From assembly GCA_050187415.1 (NCBI GenBank), contig JBFWXN010000022.1, positions 8,903-72,902 of the forward strand: a DNA stretch of 64,000 nt. The letters run 5' to 3'. This document shows, piece after piece, positions 18,053 to 26,681 of the stretch. Within the stretch, counting starts at the first letter, position 1. Every line of letters starts with the position of its first letter. Position numbers and translations under genes: made by a program. The stretch is from Ga0077555 sp050187415 (GTDB lineage: Bacteria > Pseudomonadota > Alphaproteobacteria > Rhizobiales > Hyphomicrobiaceae). The notes under the pieces were generated by a model. That model did not search any database. It was not told the origin of the DNA and was given only the letters and a program-made list of their open reading frames with translations.

Positions 18053-18069
18053 ATTAGAAATATTCTAAA
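18053..18069 (-). promoter_or_regulatory. Irr box (iron control element) of mbfA
   Basis: ATTAGAA-ATA-TTCTAAA matches the alphaproteobacterial ICE consensus TTTAGAA-N3-TTCTAAA at 13 of 14 arm positions and lies just upstream of mbfA, a known Irr target in Bradyrhizobium and Agrobacterium. Its closeness to the start suggests repression by Irr under iron limitation. Confidence 0.75.
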
Positions 18070-18203
18070 GTTTGATCCCGACGGGGTCAACCGATTGCGC
18101 TGGTCGTGACGTAACGCTTTATCGGCGGCGCAATTCCGATGCGAGGTGTCGCTCCAGAAATGTGGCGCCAGGCGCGGAGAACATTGGCCTCCGGCCAGAA
18201 TGG

Positions 18204-19535
18204 CTAGTCAGCGATCCGGCGCGCGGGGCGCTTCAGGCCGAGGTTCTCACGCAGCGTGCGGCCTTCGTACTCGCGACGGAAGAGGCCTCGGCGCTGCAGT
18301 TCGGGCACCACGAGGCGCGTGAAGCGCTCGAGGCCGGTCGGCACCACCGGCGCGGCGATCATGAAACCGTCACACCCCTTGGCCCGGTACCAAGCCTCCA
18401 TGACATCGGCCACCTGGACCGCATCGCCCTTGAACATGTTGCCGGCCATCTGCGGCAGAATCCGCCGATAGGTCTGGCGCACGGTGAGCCCCTGCTCCTT
18501 CGCGACCTGGACAATGGCGCGGCCGATGCCGGTCGGGCCGACATGCTGCTCTGAGAAATCGGGCATCGGACCGTCGAGCGGATAGCCCTGCATATTGCGT
18601 CCGATCATCTTGGACAGATAGTCGACCCCGACGGCTGGCGGAACCAGATCATCGAGTTCTCCGGCAAGATCGTTCGCCTGTTGCTCCGTCTCGCCGACGA
18701 AGATCGTGACACCGGCGAGTATCTTGAGATCGTCCGGCTCGCGCCCGTATCTCGCGAGGCGATGCTTGAAGTCGGCGTAAAGCTTTTGCGCCGCAGGAAG
18801 CGTCGCCTCGATGGCGAAGATGCAGTCGGAATGGCGGGCCGCAAGCTCGCGACCGGCCTCCGACTGTCCGGCGGAAAACACGACCGGATGCCCCTGCGGC
18901 GGGCGTGGCGCGTTGAGGGGCCCTGCGACCTGGAAGTGCCGGCCCTTGTGGCCCAGGACCTGGACCTTTGCCCGATCGAGGAAAAGCCCCGTCGCCTTGT
19001 CTTGTGGAAAAGCGTCGTCCGCCCAGGAATCCCAGAGACCTTTCACGACGTCGGCGAACTCGTTGGCACGCTCGTAGCGCGCCTCGCGAGCAACGTGCTC
19101 GCTATGGCTGAAGTTCAGCGCATCGCCCGGATTGGAGGTGGTCACCAGGTTCCAGCCGGCGCGGCCACCGCTGATGTGATCGAGCGAGGCGAAGCGCCGC
19201 GCGACGTGGAACGGCTCGTCGTAGGTGGTGGTGGTCGTGGCGACGAGCCCGATATGCCGTGTCACCATCGCCAAAGCCGACAACAGCGTGACAGGCTCGA
19301 ACACGCCGGGCCGGTCGGACGGCGAAGTGGCGGCAAAGAGATCCGGCTTGTCCATCTGCCGCACGCCGTTGCCGTCGGCGAGAAAGAGAAGATCCATCTT
19401 GCCGGCCTCGGCGATCTGGGCGAGCCGGACCGCGTTGGCGATGTTCGCGGCTGGATTATCCCATGCATCTCGATGACGCCACTCGCCCACATGACTGCCT
19501 TGGGCGTTCGCGTTCGCGGCAAGGATCATCGGCAT
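18204..19535 (-). CDS. LLM-class FMN-dependent monooxygenase (NtaA/SnaA/DszA type)
   Basis: Flavin-dependent monooxygenase of the luciferase-like superfamily, 443 residues from ATG 19535. The frame continues upstream but those residues are unlike the family. Typical segments are GEWRHRDAWDN, KMDLLFLADG, HIGLVATTTTTYDEPFHVAR, SGGRAGWNLVTTSNPGDALNF, HKGRHFQVAGPLN and VVFSAGQSEAGRELAARHSD. Enzymes of this branch use FMNH2 from a partner reductase to oxidise chelators, sulfones or dialkyl sulfides. It diverges from cysG-cysJ-cysI, so liberation of organic sulfur is a reasonable guess. No flavin reductase gene is adjacent. Substrate unknown. Confidence 0.88.
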   Translation of the reverse strand: MPMILAANANAQGSHVGEWRHRDAWDNPAANIANAVRLAQIAEAGKMDLLFLADGNGVRQMDKPDLFAATSPSDRPGVFEPVTLLSALAMVTRHIGLVATTTTTYDEPFHVARRFASLDHISGGRAGWNLVTTSNPGDALNFSHSEHVAREARYERANEFADVVKGLWDSWADDAFPQDKATGLFLDRAKVQVLGHKGRHFQVAGPLNAPRPPQGHPVVFSAGQSEAGRELAARHSDCIFAIEATLPAAQKLYADFKHRLARYGREPDDLKILAGVTIFVGETEQQANDLAGELDDLVPPAVGVDYLSKMIGRNMQGYPLDGPMPDFSEQHVGPTGIGRAIVQVAKEQGLTVRQTYRRILPQMAGNMFKGDAVQVADVMEAWYRAKGCDGFMIAAPVVPTGLERFTRLVVPELQRRGLFRREYEGRTLRENLGLKRPARRIAD

Positions 19536-19907
19536 GGTGGGCTGGTCCGGCGGCAGTGGACATCCAGCTGTGCACAGTGCGTCGAAGGTCCAGAGCTGTC
19601 CAGCTCGACGCGGGCATGCCCCTCGGCGCCGCATGACAATGCCGGAAGCCTGCCGGCGTGGGAAAGGGCGCACGAACTGAGGTGAGCGATAGAACTTGCC
19701 GACACGACCCGGCCTGGAGGCAGGCCCGTGCGTCGAACCCGCCAGGTAGAGCACGAGGATCGCCGCATATTCGAGTTTATAGATTATAATTCTTAAATAT
19801 CGATATATTTGCATTTTATATAGAAAAATATTCCAGAACACGCTAATTCAACGCCTCGCCGCCGCCGATCCTCAAACGGCCGGCCCATGTGTCGAGGCTG
19901 CTCTCAA
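19536..19907. other. AT-rich divergent control region between monooxygenase and cysG
   Basis: 372 bp without a convincing gene. The part at about 19770-19840 is strikingly AT-rich against the GC-rich surroundings (runs such as ATATATTTGCATTTTATATAG) and probably holds the promoters for cysG to the right and the monooxygenase to the left. No SAM-type riboswitch or clear regulator site was recognised. Confidence 0.5.
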
Positions 19908-21407
19908 ATGCGCTTTTTCCCAGTTTTCCTGGATCTTGCCGGCCAGTCCGTCGTCATCGTCGGCGGTGGTGAGAAGGCCCTCCAAAAATTGCGGCTGCTG
20001 ACAAGGTCGCCAGCCACGATCACCGTCGTCAGCGAGGTCGTGTCGCGCGAGCTACGCGACTTCGCCGGCTCCGGTTCGGTGACGCTGATCGAAGCGCCCT
20101 TTGCCGACCACCTGCTCGACGGCGCCAGAATTGTCGTCGTCGCCGTCGACGATCCTGAACTCGCCGTTGCGGTCTCGACGGCCGCCGCCGTGCGCGGCAT
20201 TCACGTCAACGTCGTCGACAAGCTCGAAGCCAGTTCATTCATCGTGCCGGCGATTGTCGATCGCGATCCGCTGGTCGTGGCGATCGGCAGCGAAGGCGCG
20301 GCGCCCGTGCTGGCCCGCGATATCCGCGCCCGGATCGAAGCCGTGCTGCCGGCGCGCATCGGCGAGGTCGCCCGAGAGGCGTCGGCCCTTCGCGATCGTG
20401 TGCAGAGGTCCGTCCGCGATCCGGTTCTACGCCGCCGCCTGTGGGAGCGACTGCTCGCCGGCCCTTGGCGTGATGACGTCCTTGCCGGCGATCGCGCGTC
20501 GTCCGAGGCTCGCCTCGAGAGCGAGCTTGCCGGCGCCGCAGAAACCGCCAAGGCACCCGGCCGGGTGTCCCTTGTCGGCGCCGGCCCGGGGGACCCCGAT
20601 CTGCTGACGCTGCGCGCCCAGCAGCGCCTGCAGGAGGCCGACGTCATCGTCTACGACGGCCTTGTGCCGGACGCGGTGCTCGAGCACGCACGCCGCGACG
20701 CCATCCGCATTTTCGCCGGCAAGGAAGGCTATGGCCTCTCTGCCGATCAAGCCGACATCAATCGGATACTCGTGTGCGAGGCAGCCAAGGGACAGAAGGT
20801 CGTCCGCCTCAAAGGTGGAGACCCCTCCGTGTTCGGCCGGGCGGCGGAAGAGATGGCGGCACTGCGGGCGGCCGGCATCACCGTCGACGTGGTGCCGGGC
20901 ATCACAGCCGCCCACGCCTGTGCCGCGAGCATCGGCCTGCCGCTGACGCTGCGCGAGAAGGTTCGCCACTTCTCGGTCGTCACTGGCCAGACGGGTTCCG
21001 GCCTCCCGGACCTCGACTGGAAGGCGCTTGCCCGGCCGGGTCACGCCTTCGCCATCTACATGGGTGTGCGCAGCGCACGCGCCATCACAGCGCGACTGCT
21101 GGCGGAAGGCGCCTCGCCGGACCTCGCCGCGATCGTGGTCGAGAATGGCACTCGACCCGGCGAACGCGTGCTTCAGACCACGCTCGCCGGCCTGCCCGAG
21201 GCGCTCAGCCGTCACGCCATCAAGGGACCGGCAATCATCTTCGTCGGTCTCGATTGGGCCGACGCACACCTGTCCCCACCGCCTCGTGTGGTCATGGAGC
21301 CGAATGGCGAGCGCGCGGCCTCCCCCTCGCCCTGGAACGGCCAGCTCCATGGCCGGCCGCAAACGCCCGAAGAGATCGCAATGACGACCCATTGGGTCGC
21401 CGGCTGA
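19908..21407 (+). CDS. cysG: Siroheme synthase (precorrin-2 dehydrogenase/ferrochelatase + uroporphyrinogen methyltransferase)
   Basis: Makes siroheme, the cofactor of the sulfite reductase encoded downstream. The 499-residue fusion has an N-terminal NAD-dependent dehydrogenase/chelatase part (FFPVFLDLAGQSVVIVGGG) up to about residue 215. The C-terminal SAM-dependent uroporphyrinogen-III methyltransferase follows (SLVGAGPGDPDLLTLRAQQR, VRLKGGDPSVFGRAAEE, PGITAAHACAASIGLPLT). ATG 19908 gives the standard N-terminus and has GAGG ten bases upstream; the seven residues before it in the open frame are unlikely to be used. A tail of about 30 residues after the methyltransferase is unusual. First gene of the cysGJI run. 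Confidence 0.95.
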   Translation: MRFFPVFLDLAGQSVVIVGGGEKALQKLRLLTRSPATITVVSEVVSRELRDFAGSGSVTLIEAPFADHLLDGARIVVVAVDDPELAVAVSTAAAVRGIHVNVVDKLEASSFIVPAIVDRDPLVVAIGSEGAAPVLARDIRARIEAVLPARIGEVAREASALRDRVQRSVRDPVLRRRLWERLLAGPWRDDVLAGDRASSEARLESELAGAAETAKAPGRVSLVGAGPGDPDLLTLRAQQRLQEADVIVYDGLVPDAVLEHARRDAIRIFAGKEGYGLSADQADINRILVCEAAKGQKVVRLKGGDPSVFGRAAEEMAALRAAGITVDVVPGITAAHACAASIGLPLTLREKVRHFSVVTGQTGSGLPDLDWKALARPGHAFAIYMGVRSARAITARLLAEGASPDLAAIVVENGTRPGERVLQTTLAGLPEALSRHAIKGPAIIFVGLDWADAHLSPPPRVVMEPNGERAASPSPWNGQLHGRPQTPEEIAMTTHWVAG

Positions 21408-21464
21408 CGGCAAACGCCAGATGCCGATTCGCACAATCCGGGCTTTTCAAGGAGAGCGGTGCCC

Positions 21465-23249
21465 ATGACCTCGCTTGCGATCATTCCCAACTCGGCACCG
21501 TTCTCCGCGGCGGAGATCAGCGCGCTCAACACCGTCGTTGGCCGATCGAGCCCGGAGCAGCGTGCGTGGTTGTCGGGGTATCTCGCCGGGCTCGGTGCCG
21601 CAGCCGCCCAACCCCAGCCGGCAACGATAACCCCGCCGCGCGAACGCGTGCCGTTGACGATCCTCTACGCAAGCGAATCCGGAAACTCGGAAGGTCTCGC
21701 CTTCGCGGCCAGGAAGTCGGCCGCCAAGCTGGGCTTCGATGCGCGTGTCCTCGACATGGCCGACACCGATCCCGCGGCTCTCGTCAAGGTTCGCAATCTC
21801 CTGGTCTACGCCGCGACATGGGGCGAGGGCGACCCGCCGCAACGCGCCGCCGACTTCTACGGGGCGCTGATGGCGCCCGACGCGCCCCGCCTGGATGGCG
21901 TCGGCTTTGCAGTGCTGGCGCTCGGGGATAGCGCCTACGTCAATTTCTGCGAAACCGGACGACGCATCGACGAGCGTTTGGCCGAACTCGGCGCCACGCG
22001 CGCCGCAGACCGGTTGGAGCTCGATCTCGATTTCGCGAAGCCCGCCGCACAGTGGACCGCCACGACCCTCGAAGCCCTGGTACCGGCGGATGACAAGCCT
22101 GCCGCAACCGTCGTTCACGTCGACTTTCATCACGCCACCGAAAGCGCCGCCAGCGACAGTCCGGCATTCTCGCCGGAAGCCCCGCTCGAGGCTGAGATCA
22201 CGGGCCTCGTGAACCTGAGCGGCACAGGATCGACTCGGGAGACCTGGGCCGTGGAACTGGCGACCGACCAGCCGGGCTTTGCTTATCTGCCCGGCGACGC
22301 CATTGGCGTCGTCGCAGAGAACGACCCCGCGACGGTCGCGTCCTTGATCGATGCAGCGGGTGCAGCGCCGGACGCAGCTCTGACGCACGACCTGACGCAT
22401 GTCCTGGACATCACCACGCTGTCGCGCTCGCTGGCCGAAAGGTACGCCAAGCTCACAGGTCGCGTCGATGTCGGCGCCCTCGCCGGCGATCCGCGAGCCT
22501 TCCAGGCCTTCGCCGCCGACCGCCAGATCGTCGATCTCTTCGCGCGGTATCCGGCACGTCTCGACGGGGCGCAACTGAAAGGCCTTTTACGCCCGCTGCC
22601 GCCTCGCCTCTACTCGGTCGCATCGAGTCCTGCGGCGCATGCGGGCGAAACCCATCTGCTCGTCGGCGCGGTACGCTGGCAATCGCACGGGCTGAACCGC
22701 AAAGGTGTCGCCTCCACCTATCTGGCCGACCGGCGCAAACCTGGGCAGGCGCTCAAGATTTACGTCAAGCCGAACCGCCATTTCCGACTGCCCGCAGACC
22801 CGCATCGTCCGATCATCATGATTGGGGCGGGGACCGGTATCGCGCCCTATCGCGGTTTCGTTGCCGAGCGCGAGGCGGTGGGCGCGACGGGGCCGAACTG
22901 GCTCGTTTTCGGCGAACGCAATTTCACCCACGATTTCCTGTATCAGCTCGAATGGCAGGATTGGCTGGCGAACGGCGTGCTCTCTCGCCTCGATGTCGCA
23001 TTCTCGCGCGACCAGCCCGAAAAGGTCTATGTCCAGCATCGCCTCTGGCAGCATCGCGCGGACATCCGGGGCTGGCTCGCGGACGGCGCCCATATTTACG
23101 TGTGCGGCGACGAGACAGGCATGGCCCGCGACGTCGACGAAACGCTCGTGCGCATTTTGGCCGAGCCTCCAGGTGGCGATGCCCAGGCGGGACGTGCCGC
23201 GTTGAAGACATTGGCCAAGGATGGCCGCTACCAACGCGACGTCTACTGA
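21465..23249 (+). CDS. cysJ: Sulfite reductase (NADPH) flavoprotein alpha subunit
   Basis: Transfers electrons from NADPH through FAD and FMN to the CysI hemoprotein. 594 residues with a flavodoxin domain (TILYASESGNSEGLA, YAATWGEGDPP), an FAD-binding region (PRLYSVASSP, KGVASTYLADR) and an NADPH-binding domain (IMIGAGTGIAPYRGFV, YVCGDETGMARDV), ending in the characteristic GRYQRDVY. ATG 21465 is ten bases after AAGGAG, a better spacing than GTG 21459. It lies 57 bp after cysG and overlaps the extended cysI frame. Confidence 0.95.
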   Translation: MTSLAIIPNSAPFSAAEISALNTVVGRSSPEQRAWLSGYLAGLGAAAAQPQPATITPPRERVPLTILYASESGNSEGLAFAARKSAAKLGFDARVLDMADTDPAALVKVRNLLVYAATWGEGDPPQRAADFYGALMAPDAPRLDGVGFAVLALGDSAYVNFCETGRRIDERLAELGATRAADRLELDLDFAKPAAQWTATTLEALVPADDKPAATVVHVDFHHATESAASDSPAFSPEAPLEAEITGLVNLSGTGSTRETWAVELATDQPGFAYLPGDAIGVVAENDPATVASLIDAAGAAPDAALTHDLTHVLDITTLSRSLAERYAKLTGRVDVGALAGDPRAFQAFAADRQIVDLFARYPARLDGAQLKGLLRPLPPRLYSVASSPAAHAGETHLLVGAVRWQSHGLNRKGVASTYLADRRKPGQALKIYVKPNRHFRLPADPHRPIIMIGAGTGIAPYRGFVAEREAVGATGPNWLVFGERNFTHDFLYQLEWQDWLANGVLSRLDVAFSRDQPEKVYVQHRLWQHRADIRGWLADGAHIYVCGDETGMARDVDETLVRILAEPPGGDAQAGRAALKTLAKDGRYQRDVY

Positions 23250-23271
23250 CGCGAGCGAGAAGGGTCCCGAC

Positions 23272-25008
23272 ATGGCCGACAACACACCCGCCGGCAATCG
23301 CGCGCGCAACGAGCACATCAAGGAAGCCAGTCGCCAGCTTCGCGGAACGATTGCCGATGGGCTCGCCGCGCAAGCGACCGGCGCCATTTCCGAGGACGAC
23401 CAGCAGCTCGTCAAATTCCACGGCACCTACCTTCAGGACGACCGGGACGTGCGCGGCGAGCGCGCCAAGAAGCGGCTCGAGAAGGCATTCTCGTTCATGT
23501 TGCGCGTGCGTATTCCGGGCGGCGTGGTGACGCCGGGGCAATGGCTGGAGCTGGACCGTATCGCGAGCGACTACGCAAACGGCACCCTGCGTCTCACCAC
23601 GCGCCAGACTTTCCAGTTCCATGGCGTCATCAAGTCGAACATGCGCGCCACCATGCAGGCCATCGACGCGGCGCTGCTGGACACACTCGCCGCTTGCGGC
23701 GACTTGAACCGGAACGTGCTCGCAACGTCGAACCCGCACCTGTCGGCGGCCCACGCCGATGCGCTGGACCTGGCCCGCGCCCTGAGTGCGCACCTGTTGC
23801 CGCAGACGGGCGCCTACCGTGAGATCTGGCTCGACGGAGAGAAGGTCGCCGATACCAGTCCTCTTGCCGACCATGGGGAGGAGCCGATCTACGGCCGGCA
23901 CTACCTGCCACGCAAGTTCAAGACCGTGGTCGCGGTGCCGCCCGACAACGACGTCGACATCTTCGCGCAGGATCTCGGCTTCATTGCGATTGTCGAAGGC
24001 GGCAAAGTCATCGGATGGAACGTGACCGTCGGCGGCGGAATGGGCATGACCCACGGCGAGCCCGACACGTTCCCGCGCACAGCCGACGTGCTGGGATTCT
24101 GCACGCCGCAGCAAGCGGTTGATGTGGCCGAGAAAATCTTGACCGTCCAGCGCGACTGGGGCAATCGCGAGAACCGCAAGCGCGCACGCCTCAAGTACAC
24201 GATCGAGGATCGTGGCCTCGACGCGTTCCGGACCGAGGTCGAAGCCCGGCTCGGGACCCGGCTCGGCGCGCCGCGGCCTTATCACTTCGAACGGACCAGC
24301 GACCGCCTCGGCTGGCACAAGGGTTCGAATGGCCGCTGGCATCTGGGACTTTTTGTGGAGAACGGCCGAATTGCCGACAGGCCCGGCCATCGGCTGCGCA
24401 CGGCGCTGCGCGAGGTCGCCGAAGCGCACAACGGCGAGATGATCTGCACGGCCAATCAGAACGTGATCATCGCAAGCGCCACGGTCTCGGCCAAGCGCCG
24501 CATCGACACCATTCTGGCCAAGCACGGCGTCCAGGTCACGACAACGTCCGGCCTGCGGCGCAATAGCATGGCCTGTGTCGCACTGCCGACGTGCGGTCTC
24601 GCACTGGCCGAAAGCGAGCGCTACCTGCCGTCGCTCGTAACACGCCTCGAGGAAACTCTGGCGAAGGTGGGATTGACCGACGACGAGATCGTCATTCGCA
24701 TGACCGGTTGTCCGAATGGCTGCGCACGCCCCTATCTGGCTGAGATCGGTCTCGTCGGGCGTGGCCCCGAGACCTACAATCTTTATCTCGGGGCGGCGTT
24801 CGACGGCTCGCGGCTCTCGAAGCTCTACGCCGAGGACGTGCGAGAGGCCGGGATCATCGGGCTTCTGGCACCCCTGCTCGAGCGCTACGCCACCGAACGG
24901 CAGAGAACCGAACGGTTTGGCGATTTCGTCCTACGCATAGGCGCTGTTGCCGCGACACGCTCCGGACGATCCTTTCATGGAGACGTGAAGCTCGTGACCG
25001 CGGCTTAG
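23272..25008 (+). CDS. cysI: Sulfite reductase hemoprotein beta subunit
   Basis: Reduces sulfite to sulfide with six electrons, using coupled siroheme and a 4Fe-4S cluster. 578 residues from ATG 23272, which follows AAGGG by seven bases; an in-frame ATG at 23221 would overlap cysJ and is less likely. Siroheme-pocket residues lie in LRLTTRQTFQFHG. The four cluster cysteines occur as C-x5-C in ACVALPTCGLALAE and C-x3-C in MTGCPNGCARPYLAEIGLVG. It completes a dedicated cysG-cysJ-cysI unit; the sulfate activation genes are not in this window. Confidence 0.95.
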   Translation: MADNTPAGNRARNEHIKEASRQLRGTIADGLAAQATGAISEDDQQLVKFHGTYLQDDRDVRGERAKKRLEKAFSFMLRVRIPGGVVTPGQWLELDRIASDYANGTLRLTTRQTFQFHGVIKSNMRATMQAIDAALLDTLAACGDLNRNVLATSNPHLSAAHADALDLARALSAHLLPQTGAYREIWLDGEKVADTSPLADHGEEPIYGRHYLPRKFKTVVAVPPDNDVDIFAQDLGFIAIVEGGKVIGWNVTVGGGMGMTHGEPDTFPRTADVLGFCTPQQAVDVAEKILTVQRDWGNRENRKRARLKYTIEDRGLDAFRTEVEARLGTRLGAPRPYHFERTSDRLGWHKGSNGRWHLGLFVENGRIADRPGHRLRTALREVAEAHNGEMICTANQNVIIASATVSAKRRIDTILAKHGVQVTTTSGLRRNSMACVALPTCGLALAESERYLPSLVTRLEETLAKVGLTDDEIVIRMTGCPNGCARPYLAEIGLVGRGPETYNLYLGAAFDGSRLSKLYAEDVREAGIIGLLAPLLERYATERQRTERFGDFVLRIGAVAATRSGRSFHGDVKLVTAA

Positions 25009-25180
25009 TTCCTGGCGGAACGACACCCCGGCCGACGCGCCGGTCCGGCGAGGCAGATCGGTCGACAGCCCGTGTCGTCAACCGGTCGCTGTGCCACGTT
25101 CCATCCTGTCGGCCGCGGGCTCGATCCGAGCGTTTCCGCCGGCGGCGTAGGATCATGTGTCATGGCAGAACAAATCTGCG

Positions 25181-25256
25181 CTAGTGTCCTGATTCCGAAG
25201 TTCGTCATACCTTGCGGCAAGCTCCGGACGAACTTCGGAATCGGTACGGACACTAG
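25181..25256. repeat. 76-bp imperfect palindrome, intergenic repeat element candidate
   Basis: The left arm (25181-25206, CTAGTGTCC then TGATTCCGAAGTTCGTC) pairs with the right arm (25227-25256), differing only where GGTAC replaces A. The 20-nt centre carries a further small stem (CTTGC/GCAAG). Both ends are CTAG. It lies in the 376-bp gap between cysI and chrA, in which no gene is seen. Form and size fit a REP or MITE-like element or a large terminator. Whether other copies exist cannot be seen here. Confidence 0.6.
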
Positions 25257-25384
25257 CAACCTGGTGTTTCTGGTTTGGTTTCGGATTTGAAGTTCGCTTC
25301 CGGCTTGCGGCAAACGATGCGGCGAACGTCAAATCCACCGAACCGGCCTGCCGGTCGCTCCAACAGCCGGCAAGAGAAAACATC

Positions 25385-26608
25385 GTGACGACTGAGACGC
25401 CTTCCGAAGCAGTCCGCCAGCCATCGAGCCTGCGCGACGTGTTCCTCGTTTTCCTTCGTCTCGGATTGACCTCGTTCGGAGGCCCGGTCGCTCATCTCGG
25501 CTATTTCCGGGAGGAGTTCGTGGTGCGGCGCAAGTGGCTCGACGAGCGCGCATTCGCCGACCTCGTCGCCTTGTGTCAGTTCCTGCCGGGCCCCGCCAGC
25601 AGCCAGGTCGGCATGGCTATCGGACTGACGAGGGGGGGATATCCAGGCGCGCTGGCGGCGTGGACGGCCTTCACCCTGCCCTCGGCGGTTGCACTCGTGC
25701 TGTTCGCCTATGGCATCGCCGCCATGGGGGGGGCATCGGACAGCGCCTGGCTGCATGGGCTGAAGATTGCCGCCGTCGCCGTTGTCGCTCAGGCCGTGCT
25801 CGGCATGATGCGCTCGCTCGCGCCCGACAGGGAACGGGCAACGCTCGCCGTCGCGGCGGCCATCGTCGCACTCGCGATACCGTCGGCCTGGGGGCAGGTG
25901 GGCGCCATCGTCCTCGGGGGCATCGTCGGTCTCGGCGTGCTGCGTGCCCCGCCCGCCTCGCCCGAGCACGCGACGCTACCGCTTTCCATCGGACGCACCG
26001 CCGGTGGGATGTGGCTCGTCTTGTTCTTTGCCTTGCTGATCGGCTTGCCCCTAGTCGCGGCCGCCACGGATTCCGGTTCGATCGACCTCTTCGATGCCTT
26101 CTATCGCTCGGGCTCGCTCGTCTTCGGCGGCGGTCACGTGATGTTGCCGCTCTTGCAAGCCGAAGTCGTTCCACCCGGCTGGGTCACCAACGATCAGTTC
26201 CTCGCGGGCTACGGCGCCGCTCAGGCCGTGCCGGGGCCGCTGTTCACGTTCGCCGCCTATCTCGGTGCCGTGATCGGGGGGTGGAGTACTGCCGTCGTCT
26301 GCCTGGCGGCGGTGTTCGTGCCGTCGTTTCTGCTGATTGCCGGCACCTTGCCCTTCTGGGAGGATGTGCGCCGCCGCACGTGGGCGCAGGCAGCGCTGCG
26401 GGGCGTCAATGCCGCGGTCGTAGGTCTGCTGCTCGCGGCTCTCTACAGCCCGGTTTGGACGTCCGGGATCCGCAGCCCGACGGACTTCGCACTCGGCATC
26501 GCGGCCTTTCTCGCCCTCTATATGTGGAACGTGACGCCATGGCTCGTGGTGCTTCTGACTGCCGCGGCAGCCGGCGCCCTCGGCATGTTGCCGACGGCCT
26601 TGAACTGA
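25385..26608 (+). CDS. chrA: Chromate efflux transporter (CHR family, long chain)
   Basis: Inner-membrane exporter of chromate, 407 residues, made of two homologous CHR domains. Each domain has its own signature: FLRLGLTSFGGPVAHLGYF with QFLPGPASSQVGMAIG in the first half, and FYRSGSLVFGGGHVMLPLLQ with GYGAAQAVPGPLFTFAAYLG in the second. Ten or so hydrophobic helices are apparent. Chromate enters cells through sulfate permeases, so its place after the sulfite-reduction genes may reflect linked sulfur and chromate handling. The start is a GTG at 25385 with no strong ribosome-binding site. Confidence 0.92.
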   Translation: MTTETPSEAVRQPSSLRDVFLVFLRLGLTSFGGPVAHLGYFREEFVVRRKWLDERAFADLVALCQFLPGPASSQVGMAIGLTRGGYPGALAAWTAFTLPSAVALVLFAYGIAAMGGASDSAWLHGLKIAAVAVVAQAVLGMMRSLAPDRERATLAVAAAIVALAIPSAWGQVGAIVLGGIVGLGVLRAPPASPEHATLPLSIGRTAGGMWLVLFFALLIGLPLVAAATDSGSIDLFDAFYRSGSLVFGGGHVMLPLLQAEVVPPGWVTNDQFLAGYGAAQAVPGPLFTFAAYLGAVIGGWSTAVVCLAAVFVPSFLLIAGTLPFWEDVRRRTWAQAALRGVNAAVVGLLLAALYSPVWTSGIRSPTDFALGIAAFLALYMWNVTPWLVVLLTAAAAGALGMLPTALN

Positions 26609-26681
26609 GCCGCCGAATGGTATCGGCGCGGAGGTTGCGGTGGCCGGCACCGCGCACCGTCGAGCCACCGAGGGGGCGGAC

